Of a DNA stretch of 64,000 nucleotides, positions 34,828-46,570 are shown in pieces (position 1 is the stretch's first letter; every line of letters begins with the position of its first letter). The position numbers and the translations under genes are program-made. The notes below the pieces were generated by a model. It saw only the letters and a list, made by a program, of their open reading frames with translations. It was not told where the DNA came from and did no database searches. This DNA comes from Conus ventricosus (Eukaryota > Mollusca > Gastropoda > Neogastropoda > Conidae), in contig CM031628.1 in NCBI GenBank assembly GCA_018398815.1, forward strand, positions 8,250,474-8,314,473, read 5' to 3'.

Positions 34828-35703
34828 CTCATTGCCGCCTCGTCGATCACCTGGCCGACGACGGGTTGAGTGCTTCGCACAGACACATCGCCGGCCAGGT
34901 GATCGACGATCTACTTGAATTTTCGCATGCAGCTGTGCGGTCTAAGGGAGACAATCGTGGTATCTACAGAAAGCTGAGGATCTCCTCTATTAGGTGGTAC
35001 TCTCCCTTGGTATATTATGTCGCGTTTGATTCTACTTTTTCGCTCATATTATGAGATAGCTGGAGATAACTCTGGCTGCCCGTGTTCATTATGTTGTCGG
35101 CACCGACGCGTCAGCGAGTCGTAGCGAACAGAAACATCGTATTTCAAGAAGTAATTGAAAGAATAATGGAAGAACGATCAAAGGAAGAACTGGAACTGTT
35201 TCCGAACTTGTGGAACTTTTCCAAACTGTTTTCCGAACTTGCCAAATCGGACAGAGAGGATATGAGTGACGATGGCGAGTTGCACATACCAAATGATAAT
35301 AAAATTTTCACATTTTTTCTTCAAATATGTGACAGCAGCTCTCTGTTTGAGGTTTAGATGTACACAGCTGTGTGTGTGAAAGATACATTGTTTTTATGTG
35401 TTTGCTACACATTGTGTTGACTACAGTTATGATCATATTGATTTTTCATCCATACTTACGTGGAGAAAAAGTTTTTACTCATAGCCGTTTGCCTACACTT
35501 TTCAAACCAGTGGCGAGTGAAGTGTGTACTGAACACAGGACTGTAGTATTTTTTTTCTAAAAGAACATGATTTGAAGTTTTCAAAAACATAATATTTATT
35601 GTTGTATTCGGTTTGGTTCTGTCTGTATATTTTTTGTAAAAATACCGAAAATAGTGCATCTCAGCGTGTCACGGTTGTGGCAGAAAGTTACGTCTGCAAT
35701 GAG
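34828..35703 (+). mobile_element. piggyBac-like element (876 bp) flanked by TTAA
   Basis: TTAA occurs at 34824-34827 and again at 35704-35707, directly outside inverted termini CTCATTGCCGCC (left) and, reverse-complemented, CTCATTGCAGAC (right). TTAA target duplication and this style of terminus are hallmarks of the piggyBac superfamily. A subterminal inverted pair is present: GTCGATCACCTGGCCG near 34843 and CGGCCAGGTGATCGAC near 34892. At 876 bp the element is too short for a full transposase. The insertion interrupts a minisatellite whose unit supplies the TTAA target. Confidence 0.85.
35091..35357 (+). pseudogene. Short ORF inside the piggyBac-like element
   Basis: An 88-codon frame starts at ATG 35091 (MLSAPTRQRVVANRN) and contains the charged stretch ERIMEERSKEELELFP. 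It might derive from the acidic N-terminal part of a transposase, or it may be unrelated. It lacks the DDD catalytic core and the C-terminal cysteine-rich finger, and no function is assigned. Confidence 0.35.
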
Positions 35704-35765
35704 TTAAGGGACATTACAATGGTAATGTAGTTTATTAAGGGTCATTACAATGGTAATGTTTATTA
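35704..35765. repeat. 31-bp minisatellite, right part
   Basis: The same TTAAGGGACATTACAATGG unit continues immediately after the nested TTAA element, which shows the array predates that insertion. Confidence 0.9.
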
Positions 35766-36287
35766 GGTTATATCAGGGCTGTCACTGTGCTGAAGTTAAG
35801 TCATTGATGGAAAAAAATAAAAAAATTCACATAACTCTTTAAAACACACCATGGGCACAATGGGTGTTTTTCCTAGCGGCCATCTCTCGGGTGAATGTGG
35901 GCCGATTCTCTTCCTTCACTACTCATTGATTTTCAATTTCTTGGGACGGTCAGCGCTGAATCCTACATCAGGTACACCACACCTGATTTCCTGATTTTTC
36001 GGGACCACTAGGAACCACCTGTGATGGCAGGCATGTCTGCTCTGGGTCCCACCTGCACCTTGGGTTATCTTTTCCTTCAGTCTTGTGCAGAAATAAGCAT
36101 GCAGCACAACTCCACTTAACTCGCGCCCACACTGTGACCTGCCTGAACGAAACGACAACAGTTTCAGTTTCATCAAGGAGGCCTCACTGCATGCAGACTA
36201 GTCCATATACGCTACACCACATCCGCTAAGTTTGAGACCACACTACGCATACAACAACAAAGGACAAGAACAACACATCCACTTTAC

Positions 36288-36617
36288 CTCTGATGACGGC
36301 TTGGCACCGACGGGTGCGACCTTTACTGGGGTCACAGCTGTCGTGTTCATGGACAGCGTCACGGCACAGGGGGCGATGATACCGACAGCCATGCTGCTCT
36401 GGGTGGCACCGACAGCGGTGGGACTGGCGGTGACGGCGGCGATGCTCTTTACCACGCTGGTGACGTGGGTGGTGCTGGCAGACGCAGTTCTGGCCACACT
36501 GTTGATGACTGGTGATGGCACCACCGTGCTGACAAATCTGGCCACGCTGTCGATGACTGGCGATGACATCACCGTGCTGGTGCTCTCCTGGGCCAGGTGT
36601 GTCTGAAGAAGTGGGAC
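36288..36617 (-). CDS. Upstream exon of the Ser/Thr/Pro-rich nuclear protein gene
   Basis: The exon is exactly 330 nt (110 codons), with the acceptor TGCTGTTGTTCAG before 36617 and the donor GAGGTAAAG at the other end (GT at 36287-36286). It reads VPLLQTHLAQESTSTV, then a Val/Ala/Thr/Ser-rich sequence with SSPVIDSVARFVSTVVPSP, and ends KPSSE. Both borders are phase 0, so it joins directly to VTLVTTRG of the next exon. There is no start methionine, so more 5' exons must exist. The upstream intron would extend at least 27 kb, to the end of the window, across minisatellites and LINEs. No homology is recognised in this exon alone. Confidence 0.75.
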
Positions 36618-36789
36618 CTGAACAACAGCACAAGTCCGTCTCTTTAGCCATCAGTGGGACTTTTTTTTTTTAACCAACATTTACTTACATACTGATTTAT
36701 CTATTTCTTGTTTATTTTTGTTATTCGTTCAAAAAAGTTTTGTTGTTATTGTTGCTGTTGTTTGTCATGCAACTAGCATCTGTGGGCAA

Positions 36790-37295
36790 TTAGTTGAAAG
36801 TCTACATAAATCTGTGGGGATTCACACTGGCTGACTGCTAGAAGTCTACATAAATCTGTTCAGATTCACTGGCTGACTGCTAAAAGTCTACATAAATCTG
36901 TGGGATTCACACTGGCTGACTGCTAGAAGTCTATACAAGTCTGTTCAAAGTCACACCGGCTGACTGCTTAAAGTCTACATAAATCTGTTCAAAGTCACAC
37001 CGGCTGACTGCTAAAAGTCTACATAAATCTGTGGAGAATCACACTGGCTGACTGCTAAAAGTCTATATAAATCTGTTCAAACTCACACCGGCTGACTGCT
37101 AAAAGTCTACATAAATCTGTTCAAAGTCACACTGGCTGACTGCTAAAAGTCTACATAAATATGGTCAGATTCACACTGGCTGACTGCTAAAGTCAATATA
37201 AATCTGTTCAGATTCACACTGGCTGACTGCTGAAAGTCTACATAAATCTGTTCAGTCACACTGGCTGACTGCTAACAGTCTATTTAAATCAGTGA
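36790..37295. repeat. Minisatellite, about 43-bp unit
   Basis: About eleven units carry CACACTGGCTGACTGCTAAA then AGTCTACATAAATCTGTTCA. Upstream of the 36288-36617 exon, it lies in the intron or beyond. Confidence 0.93.
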
Positions 37296-37329
37296 TGGGA
37301 CACAGTAGTAGAGGAAAACTATGGCTGGT

Positions 37330-38045
37330 GGATAAATCTATTGATCTCTATGAAGATACACACTGATTGACAGATGAATCTACTGATTTCTGTGAAGATA
37401 CACACTGGCTGATAGATGAATCTATTGATCACTGTGAAGATACACACACACTGATAGATGAATCTATTGATCTCTGTGAAGATACACACACACTGATAGG
37501 TGAATCTACTGAGCTCTGTGAAGATACACACACACTGATAGGTGAATCTATTGAGCTCTGTGAAGATGCACACAGGCTGATAGATGAATCTATTGAGCTC
37601 TGTGAAGATACACACACACACTGATAGGTGAATCTATTGAGCTCTGTGAAGGTATACACTGGCTGACAGATGAATCTACTGATCTCTGTGAAGGTACACA
37701 CACACTGATAGGTGAATCTATTGATCTCTGTGAGATACACACAGGCTGATAGGTGAATCTACTGATCTCTGTGAAGATACACACAGGCTGATAGGTGAAT
37801 CTACTGATCTCCCTGTGAAGATACACACAGGCTGATAGGTGAATCTACTGATCTCTGTGAAGATACACACACACTGATAGGTGAATCTATTGAGCTCTGT
37901 GAAGATACACACACACTGATAGGTGAATCTATTGAGCTCTGTGAAGGTATACACTGGCTGACAGATGAATCTACTGATCTCTGTGAAGATGCACACTGGC
38001 TGACAGATGAATCTACTGAGCTCAACTCTGCAGTGACATCCACAG
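37330..38045. repeat. Minisatellite, about 39-bp unit
   Basis: About 18 units of GATAGGTGAATCTATTGATC then TCTGTGAAGATACACACAC, many of them with CACACTGGCTGA, stand in tandem. The antisense frames (Cys-Ile-Phe-Thr-Glu repeats) are translations of the array. Confidence 0.93.
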
Positions 38046-39074
38046 ATTAATTCATTGACCTGTTGATCTCTATGAGGATGCATACTGGCTAATGGATTAA
38101 TCTATAGATCTCAGTAAAGATACACACTGGCTGATCGATTACTCTACTGATCTCAGTTAAGATACACACTAGCTGATGGATTACTCTATTGATCTCTGTG
38201 AAGATACACACTAGCTGATGGATTACTCTATTGATCTCTGTGAAGATACACACAAGCTGATGGATTACTCTATTGATCTCTCTGTGAAGATGCACACTGG
38301 CTGATGGATTACTCTATTGATCTCTGTGAAGACGCACACTGGCTGATGAATTACTCTTGATCTCTTTGTGAATATGCACACTGGCTGATGGATTACTCTA
38401 TTAATCTCTCTGTGAAGATGCATACTAGCTGATGGATTACTCCATTGATCTCTGTGAAGATGCACACTGGCTGATGGATTATTTTATTAATCTCTCTGTG
38501 AAGATGCACACTAGCTGATGGATTACTCTATTGATCTCTGTGAAGATGCACACTGGCTGATGGATTACTCTATTGATCTCTGTGAAGATGCACACTAGCT
38601 GATGGATTACTCTATTGATCTCTGTGAAGATAAACACTGGCTGATGGATTACTCTATTGATCTCTGAAGATGCACACTGGCTGATGGATTACTCTATTGA
38701 TCTCACTGAAGATACACACTAGCTGATGATTACTCTATTGATCTCTGTGAAGATACACACTAGTTGATGGATTACTCTACTGACCTCTGTGAAGATGCAC
38801 ACTGGCTGATGGATTACTCTACTGATCTCACTGAAGATACACACTAGCTGATGATTACTCTATTGATCTCTGTGAAGATACACACTAGTTGATGGATTAC
38901 TCTACTGATCTCTGTGAAGATGCACACTGGCTGATGGATTACTCTACTGATCTCACTGAAGATACACACTAGCTGATGATTACTCTATTAATCTCTGTGA
39001 AGATGCACACTGGCTGATGGATTACTCTATGGTGGATTACTCTATGATCTCTGTGAAGACACACACTAGCTGGC
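38046..39074. repeat. Minisatellite, about 42-bp unit
   Basis: About 24 units of CTGATGGATTACTCTATTGA then TCTCTGTGAAGATGCACACT. It shares TCTCTGTGAAGAT and the CACTGGCTGAT core with the preceding 39-bp array, so it is a diverged relative. A later rearrangement (TGGTGGATTACTCTATG) is visible near 39030. Confidence 0.93.
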
Positions 39075-39088
39075 AGATTATTCTATTG

Positions 39089-39180
39089 GTAAGATAAGAT
39101 AAGATAATGTTGCTTATAGCCCAGCCGACCGCAAAGGGCCACATCAGGGCTGTCACCCACGTTAAAATCAACTCACCAGT
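39089..39180 (-). mobile_element. Ultra-short (92-bp) LINE insertion, 3' end only
   Basis: Only the terminal domain of the 40-64 kb LINE family is present: AAGATAAGATAAGATAATG, then TTGCTTATAGCCCAGCCGAC, up to TTAAAATCAACTCACCAGT in plus-strand order. It is flanked by a 14-bp direct repeat, AGATTATTCTATTG (39075-39088 and 39181-39194). Neighbouring array units read ATTACTCTATTG instead, so the repeat is a real target-site duplication. Confidence 0.93.
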
Positions 39181-39194
39181 AGATTATTCTATTG

Positions 39195-40562
39195 ATCTCT
39201 GTGAAAATACACATGAGTTATAAACCAATAAGGTAAATGACCTGCACAATCAGTTATAAACCAATGAGGGTAAATGACCTAACAATCAGTTATAAACGCA
39301 ACTAGGTTAAATTACCTGACAATCAGTTTATAAACCATATGTAAATGACCTGAACAATCAGTTATAAATTTCCAATAAGATAAACTGACCTGGAAACAAT
39401 CAGTTCATAAACCATGTAGTAAATGACCTAAACAATTCAGTAAATAAAACCAATGAGGTAAATGACCTGAACTGCAGGCCACCTGAACAATCAGTTGATA
39501 AACCAAGAGGTAAAGGCCCTGAACATCATCAGTTATAAACCAATGAGCTACAATCGACCTAATCAATTTTCGGTTATAATTTATCAATGAGGTAAAGGAC
39601 AACAGACAATCAGTTATAAATCAACGCGATAACTAATGCTAACACATCAGTATAAAGTATCGCAGTGAGGTTAAAGGACCTTGGACACAGAATCAGTATT
39701 ATAATACGGGAATGATGTAAATTGACTCTAACAATCAGTTCACAAACCAAGCTGATGAGGTAAAGGACCTGAACAATCAGTTATAAACCAATGAGGTAAA
39801 TAACCTGAACGATCAGTTATAAACCAATAAAGTAAATGACCTGAACAATCAGTTATAAACCAGTGAGGTAAATGACCTGAACAATCAGTTATAAACCAAT
39901 GAGGTAAATGACCTAACAATCAGTTACAAACCAATGAGGTAAAGCCTGAACATGACCTGCCAATCAGTTATAAACCAATGAGGTAAATGACCTGAACAAT
40001 CAGTTATAAACCAATGAGGTAAATGACCTAACAATCGGTTATAAATCAATGAGGTAAAGGACAACAACAATCAGTTATAAATCAACGAGGTAAATAAGCT
40101 AACAATCAGTTATTAACCAATGAGGTAAAGGACCTGAACAATCAGTTATAAACCAATGAGGTAAATGACCTGAACAATCAGTTACAAACCATGAGGTAAA
40201 GGACCTGAACAATCAGTTATAAACCAATGAGGTAAATAACCTAACGATCAGTTATAAACCAATAAAGTAAATGACCTGAACAATCAGTTATAAACCAGTG
40301 AGGTAAATCACCTAACAATCAGTTATAAACCAATGAGGTAAATGACCTAACAATCAGTTACAATCCAATGAGGTAAATGACCTAACAATCAGTTATAAAC
40401 CAATGAGGTAAATGACCTAACAATCAGTTATAAACCAATGAGGTAAATGACCTGAACAATCAGTTATAAACCAGTGAGGTAAATAAGCTAACAATCAGTT
40501 ATAAACCAATGAGGTAAATAGCTAACAATCAGTTATAAACCAATGAGGTAAAGGACCTGAAC
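39195..40562. repeat. 36-bp minisatellite, first block
   Basis: Units of AATCAGTTATAAACCAATGA then GGTAAATGACCTGAAC repeat about 37 times. The first 550 bp are strongly degenerate with many indels, and the rest is regular. The array continues at 46571 and 53038 after LINE insertions. Confidence 0.95.
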
Positions 40563-40790
40563 AATCAGTTATAAGATAAGATAATGTTGCTTATAGCCCA
40601 GCCGACCGCAGAGGGCCACATCAGGGCTGTCACCCACGTTAAAATCAACTCACCATCATTTAAAAAAAAACAAAAAAAAAAAAAAAAAAAAAAAAAAAAA
40701 CACACACACTTTCACACATCTCGTTAAATGACATCGTCTACAAACGCACCAGAAACTTTGTTAAAAATCTTTCTTCCGTAAAATCTTAAA

Positions 40791-43700
40791 TCAGATGAAA
40801 ATGTTAATTTCTCTCAAAAACTTAAGGATCACGTCAGGCGGGACATCCCTGAACAGGATCTTCATGGACTTCCGCTGTAAAATGTTTGTGTCTCACATCG
40901 TGCAAGTCCCAACACTCTAAAAGAACATGTTTCATTGTGAGTGGCGCATGACATGGAATGCACCACGGAGCTTCTTCACTCTTTAAAAGGTAAGAATGGG
41001 TAAAATACGAATGGCCGGTGTGCAGCCGGCACAGAACCGTTTCCTCTTTACGACCACCCGACGTAGATGGGAGGAAGTCTTTAAGGTTTGGACGGATCTG
41101 AAAGAGTTTGTTATTCGTCTGTGTGTTCCAATCCTCCTGCCAGAGGTCTCTCACATAATCGTTAATTTTGGGTTTCACATCTGAGCAGGGATATAAGTGT
41201 TGGACAGTTTCTCTCTTGTGGCGTTCTTGGCTAAACGATCAACCATTTCGTTCCCGCCGATGCCAACATGGCCAGGAACCCAAGCAAGAGTAATGTTGTA
41301 ACCGTCCGCCTTCAACTTGCTAAAAAGTTCAAAAAAAAGTAAAAGTTCTGGATGCTGAAGGTTGCGGCCAGCTATGGCCTCCAAAGCTGACAGCGAATCC
41401 GACAGAACCAGAAAGTCCCTCCTCGAAGAATGGGAGATTATCTTCAAAGCCAGTACTAGAGCAGTAAGTTCAGCAGAATAGACAAAGCATCTGAATGTAT
41501 ATGTTCCAACAATATCTGAGAAGGAGCCCCAGGGCAGTAGGCTGCACAGGCCACTCCAATCTCAGACTTGGAACCGTCAGTGAAAACTTTTTGATAGGAT
41601 GGGAATTTGGAACAGAGCTCGGCATACAAAGCCTTGTACGCCAGAGAGCTGGTAGACTCCTTACGGAAAGCTGCGAGATCGAAACGAATCTCTGGTGTGA
41701 AAAAAGGTCCATGGAGGTTGATCCGGAAACTTGGAAAAATCGGAAACTACTCCCAGTTCTATACCTGCATTCCGCACGTGAGGCTGCATACGAAGCCCAA
41801 ACGGCGGAATACATTTCGGGTTATTTTCAAACTTACTTTGGAACGGAGGGTCAAAACACAGTCATAGGCAGGTTCTGCGGTTCTGAGAACAGTCGGATGT
41901 AATAATTCAAAGACAGTTTCAGCCTGCGGTTGGACAACGAAGGTTCGCCCGCCTCTGCGTACAGGCTGTACACAGGGGTGGTGCGGAACGCTCCAAGACA
42001 GAGACGAAGCCCTTGATGGTGGATAGGGTCCAAAAGTTTGAGGTAAGAGGGTCTTGCGGAGCCGTAGACAGCACAACCATAGTCCAGTTAGAACGGACCA
42101 GGGCTCTGTAGAGGTGCAGCAAAGTTTTCTTATCAGCGCCCCAGTCTGTGTGCGCTACGACCCGCAGAATATTCAGAGCTTTCTGGCAAGAAGTTTTGAG
42201 GTTTTTGATGTGGCTGAGAAAGTTAAGTTTCTGGTCAAAAATGACTCCCAGAAATTTGGCCTCTTTAACAGCTGGAATGGGAGATTTCCCGACGTGAAGT
42301 TCAGGATCTGGAAAAAAATGACGGAAATTATGGAAGTGAATACACTGGGTTTTTGTAGCAGAAAAGGTGAAACCGTTTTCATCCGCCCACTGATGGATTT
42401 TATCTACGCAAAGCTGGAGCCTGCGCTGGACACTCGGGTACAGGCTTCCAGTTGCGTAGACAGCAAAATCATACCACAAACAATGAGCAGTCTGAACCCT
42501 GCTGAACTGATTTCACAATGTTGTTGATTTTAATACTAAAGAGGGCAGGAGACAGTATGCTCCCCTGGGGAACACCCAACTCCTGCTCGTGGACATCAGA
42601 GAGAGTGGTGCCAACCCGGACCTGAAACTGTCGGTCTGCCAAAAAATTTTGAATAAAAAGCGGAAGATGACCTCGAAAACCCAGATCGTGGAGATCATGA
42701 AGTATCCCCGACTTCCAGGTGGTATCGTAGGCCTTCTCCAAGTCGAAGAAAATTGCCACTGCATGCTGTCTGTTTAAAAAAGCGTTCCTAAGTGTAGATT
42801 CCAGACGAATCAAATGGTCAACTGTACTACGATGTTTGCGGAAACCACACTGTTCTTTCGCCAAAAGGCCATCGGTTTCGAGTTTCCACATGAGCCTAGC
42901 ATTGACCATTTTTTCCATCAATTTACAGACACAGCTGGTCAAAGCTATGGGACGGTAGTTAGATGGATTAGAAAGATCTTTTCCAGGTTTGGGGATGGGA
43001 ATAATGAGGGCTTTCCGCCAAGAGGGTGGAAAGCAACCTGTAGTCCACACGTGGTTGTATACCTGTAACAGGATGTTCAGACCTTCTTGCGGAAGATGTT
43101 TCAATAGTTGATAATGAATGTCATCTATACCTGGAGAGGAATCGCTGCAAGAGAGTAAGGCAGATTTCAGCTCGTTTAATGTGAAAGGAAGATTGTAGTC
43201 TTCCATGTTGTCGGATGAAAAGTTGCAGGATGATTTTTCTTTTAGGGCTTTGTTTTTGACAAAAGTGACTGATTTATTAGAAGAGGAGGAATTCTTTTCA
43301 ATGGTTGAAGCAAGCAGATTAGCAACTGCTTTCTTCTCTGTTATTAAAGAATCCGAAAACTTGAGATGGTTCACAGTGGGACAGGTGTTCTTCCCTTTGA
43401 TTTTCTTAATGATGTTCCACACTTTTTTCTTAGAAGTTTTTGATGTCAGCCTGGAGCAGAAGCTTCTCCAGGACCGACGTTTACTGATTTTAAAAGTGTG
43501 TCTTGATTTAGCACGGAGTTTCTGATGGGCTCGAGCGTTGGGACCCGAAGGTCGTTGGTATACCTGACGCTGAGCCCGTTTTCTAACTTTGGAAATTTGT
43601 TGGCATTCTGAATCGAACCAGGGTGTTTTGGGCATTTGAAGTTTATCGGAAGACACTGGAATACAGCTTTAGCACATTTGATCATAGTGTTAGTCAGTGA

Positions 43701-44471
43701 TTCAGCTGGATCCGGACTCTGAAAAAAATCAGTGTCCTGGAACTCCTTAGAAACAGTGGCTGCAAATAGATCCCAGTTTGCTTTCTTATAATTTAGATGC
43801 GGAGAGACAGAGATGTGTTCAGTTATTACAGGTTGTAGAAGGACAGGGAAATGGTCACTTCCGTGCAGATCGTCATGGACAGACCACTCATAGTCCAGGA
43901 CCAGCGAGGGGTCACAAACCGACAAATCTAAACACGAAAGTGAACCTGTGGAAGAGTGGAGGTAAGTTGCAGATCCGTCGTTCAGACAACACAAATCCCA
44001 GTCTGAAAGGACATCCTCAATCAGCAGACCTCTGGGTGACTACCCCACAAGAGGATTGTGACCGTTAAAGTCACCCAACAGCAAAAAAGGTCGAGGAAGT
44101 TCTTCTATCAGACTGACAAGGTCCTGACGACAAACCGGGACAGAAGGTGAGAGATAAAGGGAACAGATTGTCACAGTCTTGTGGAGAGTGACTCTCGCAG
44201 CTACAGCCTGAAGGGAGGTAGACAGAGTGACAGGACTATACAACAAAGTTTTGTGTAGGAGAAGGGCAACACCGCCCGACAGTCCCAACGTGGATGGTTG
44301 TGCAGGTTTCGAAAGAATATTAAAGCCAGAAAGAGTAAAGGTCTTCTGGCTTTGAATTTGAGTTTCTTGAAGAGCCACGACGGAAGGTTTTAGAGACTGA
44401 CACAGAAGCTGCAGCTCCTCGAAGTTGGAATTTAGACCACGGATATTCCAATGGAATATTGTACTATCCAT
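40791..44471 (-). pseudogene. LINE copy 1 ORF2 (endonuclease, reverse transcriptase, RNase H), frame-broken
   Basis: The start is ATG at 44471, 25 nt after the ORF1 stop. Domains in order: an APE-type endonuclease (FHWNIRGLNSN, QETQIQ, LLGDFNGHNP), then a reverse transcriptase with PIPKPGKDLSNPSNYRPIAL, FFDLEKAYDTTW and GVPQGSILSPALFS. An RNase H domain follows (SDSLSALEAI, WVPGHVGIGGNEMVDRLA) and a C-terminal Cys/His stretch (CIPCHAPLTMKHVLLEC). Several single-base shifts break the frame. One extra base falls in the catalytic FVDD codons (near 42470), where copy 2 is intact. Endonuclease, RT and RNase H together with a gag-like ORF1 place it in the I superfamily. Confidence 0.92.
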
Positions 44472-44496
44472 GGTGCAGAGGCGAAAAGGAGAGAAA

Positions 44497-45693
44497 TCAG
44501 GTCATCTCCTCTTCAACGTCCGCATCTAATGGAGCGAATTTATTTTGTAGTTTCACTGGACTGTGGTGGTCTTTGGACCTGCTGGCAGACTTGCCCGCAG
44601 GTGACAAAGGCCTGGAGTTTGGAGATGGTGGAGGTCTGGATTTGGGAGATGGTGGAGGTTTCTTCCTCATCTCCACCATCTCCACACTGGGTTGAACTCC
44701 CTTGCCCGCACGGGCACTGGACAGAGGAGTTCGAGTTGCGGGTGCTGGTTTTTTAATCTGCCCAGCAGCAGATGTTGTAGACTGCTGGGCAGTCTGAGGG
44801 GTGGCGGATTTTTTGCCTCCACCAGGGGCATTCACTGTGGGTTGGGAGGTGGTGGACCTGCTTCCACCAAAGCTTATCTGTCTTCCTGGCAAAGTTTTAG
44901 AGAAAGTAAAATCGTCAGTCTGGCAGCAGACTGAACGTGTCGATACTTTTTTTAACCGCCGAAGCGTATGAAGATGCTGTTGGCGTCTGACTGCCAACAA
45001 CTTGCCTGCGGGCTTCAAAAAACGAGATCTTCTTTTCTGTTTTTTACCTTTTGGATGGTTGACTCTTGTTTCCAGACAGGGCAGTTGCGTGAAGAGGAGG
45101 GGTGGTCGCCACCGCAGTTTGCACAATGCGCCGGGTCTTTACACGGCCCATCATGGGTTGCCTTGCAACAAACCCCACACACCTCCTGCCCAGAACAGCG
45201 GTCTCTGACATGACCAAACTTCTGGCATTTGAAGCAACGCATTGGAGACGGAACATACATTTGTATACGGACATTCAGATATCCTACCTTGATGACAGGA
45301 GGCAGCACAGGATTGCAGAATGTCAGAAAGAGGGTGTTGGTGTCCACTCTTTCTGCACCTTTTTTTCACTGTCACCCTATGCACCTCTGTCACACCCTGG
45401 GATGCCAGTTCCGCTTTGATCTCTGCCTCTGAGACTCCTCTAAGATCTGGGCATCGAATGACTCCCTTAGAGGAATTCAGCTGTTTATGGGGGGTCACCC
45501 GGATCTCTCGGTCTACAAGCTTTGTAGCTTTCAGCAGCTGCACTGATTGTTTTTTACTTTTACACTGGATGAGAAAGGTGCCGTTTCTGAGTCGCTTTAT
45601 GGACTGTGGGTCTCCTGCAATACCTTGGAAGCCCTTCTGTATTGCAAACGGGCTTAGTGCTGAAAGAGGTTTGTCCTGCTCCTTACTTTCCAT
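44497..45693 (-). pseudogene. LINE copy 1 ORF1 (gag-like, CCHC zinc knuckles), frame-broken
   Basis: The first in-frame ATG is at 45693 (MESKEQDKPLSALSPFAIQK). An N-terminal RNA-recognition-like region (GDPQSIKRLRNGTFLIQC) is followed by three zinc knuckles, RCFKCQKFGHVRDRC, CGVCCKATHDGPC and CANCGGDHPSSSRNC. A Ser/Pro-rich tail ends in DADVEEEMT. It should bind the LINE RNA in the ribonucleoprotein particle. Two frame breaks split the roughly 400-residue protein. Confidence 0.9.
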
Positions 45694-46570
45694 GATCAAC
45701 CAAGAAGACCAAAATCCTGACAACTGCCTTGTTTCATTTTCAGAATCAGAGTCTCCATCGGACTCCTGTGACGACCTTTGCGAAAATGACGGAACTTTTC
45801 TTTTTTGGGGGGATGATGTTTAATGGAAGTCATATTTATAGGCAAAAATTTCATCTCTCCCTTACCCACCACCTTGGAGTCCAACTAAGGGGCCAGGGCC
45901 AAGAATCACTATCTTGACCCCTTCCAGGCTTCAGGAGAGACATACAACAGACAAAAACCTACCAACCCTATCCCCCCTGATCATGCTCAACTCCCGGGAA
46001 CAGAGAGCTGAGCACTGCAGGGGTTACCTTGGCCAGCCGGAGAAATGCCTGTTTTGACCCAGCCCCAAGAAGGGGAGCCGATTAGTACACCTGGGCCAAA
46101 GTGTACTCCCTGTCTAGGAGAGGTCCGAGCCAAAGTGATGTGTTGAGAGCGCTGGCCCTCTCAATCACCAGGATCTCATTCCCCTCCGACACAGGTCGCA
46201 CCGCACGGCAAACGCGGCGGATCTTAAGGAGACCACAGAGAGAAAAGGAGTGTGGAAAAGAAGACTTGAAGGGGAGACGAAGATAGAAAAGGGCCAAATA
46301 AGGGAGGCAGAAAACAAGAAAAGGAGAAAGGCGGGTTACTCTTAGTCAGGATCCTCACCCTTAGCCTATCTGACATGGGAAGCCCTACCAGGGCATCAAC
46401 TCCTTACCACGTTACGCTTAGGCCAAACAGCATCTGCACCTCTCAGGCCTAGAAGCAGTATGAAAAAAACAGCCTATCTCCAAGTATTGATGCCCCCGCC
46501 AGCAGAGCCTAAGGGATCACTGGACCACGCAAACCCTCCGACCACGACAAGGTCGCAACCCCCCGGAGGC

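Larger units (their letters stand above)
34625..36039. mobile_element. Second hAT-like element of the 19.2-kb family, with nested insertions
   Basis: The left end CACAGATGTCTAGCC and right end GGCAGGCATGTCTG are imperfect inverted repeats and match the ends of the element at 19187-20067. The CAGGGACAC motifs and the CGGGACC-type right interior are also shared. CTCTGG flanks it on both sides (34619-34624 and 36040-36045), another 6-bp duplication. Inside are a 31-bp minisatellite and, within that, a TTAA element at 34828-35703. Without the nested element it is about 535 bp. Confidence 0.75.
40574..46570 (-). mobile_element. Full-length I-like LINE, copy 1
   Basis: This copy is about 6.0 kb, with an approximately 877-nt 5' UTR, ORF1 (45693-44497), ORF2 (44471-40791) and a 3' UTR of about 217 nt. 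The sense 3' UTR has a long T-rich tract, a conserved domain (GACAGCCCTGATGTGG, then GCGGTCGGCTGGGCTATAAG) and an ATCTT-type tail. AATCAGTTATA stands on both sides (40563-40573 and 46571-46581). Because the target is a 36-bp array containing that word, the duplication is suggestive but not decisive. The 5' end, GCCTCCGGGGGGTTGCG, is close to that of copy 4, which supports full length. Confidence 0.93.

Noticed and set aside
37319..38465. Minus-strand frames with Cys-Ile-Phe-Thr-Glu repeats
   Set aside because: They are translations of the 39-bp and 42-bp minisatellites, broken wherever unit length varies.
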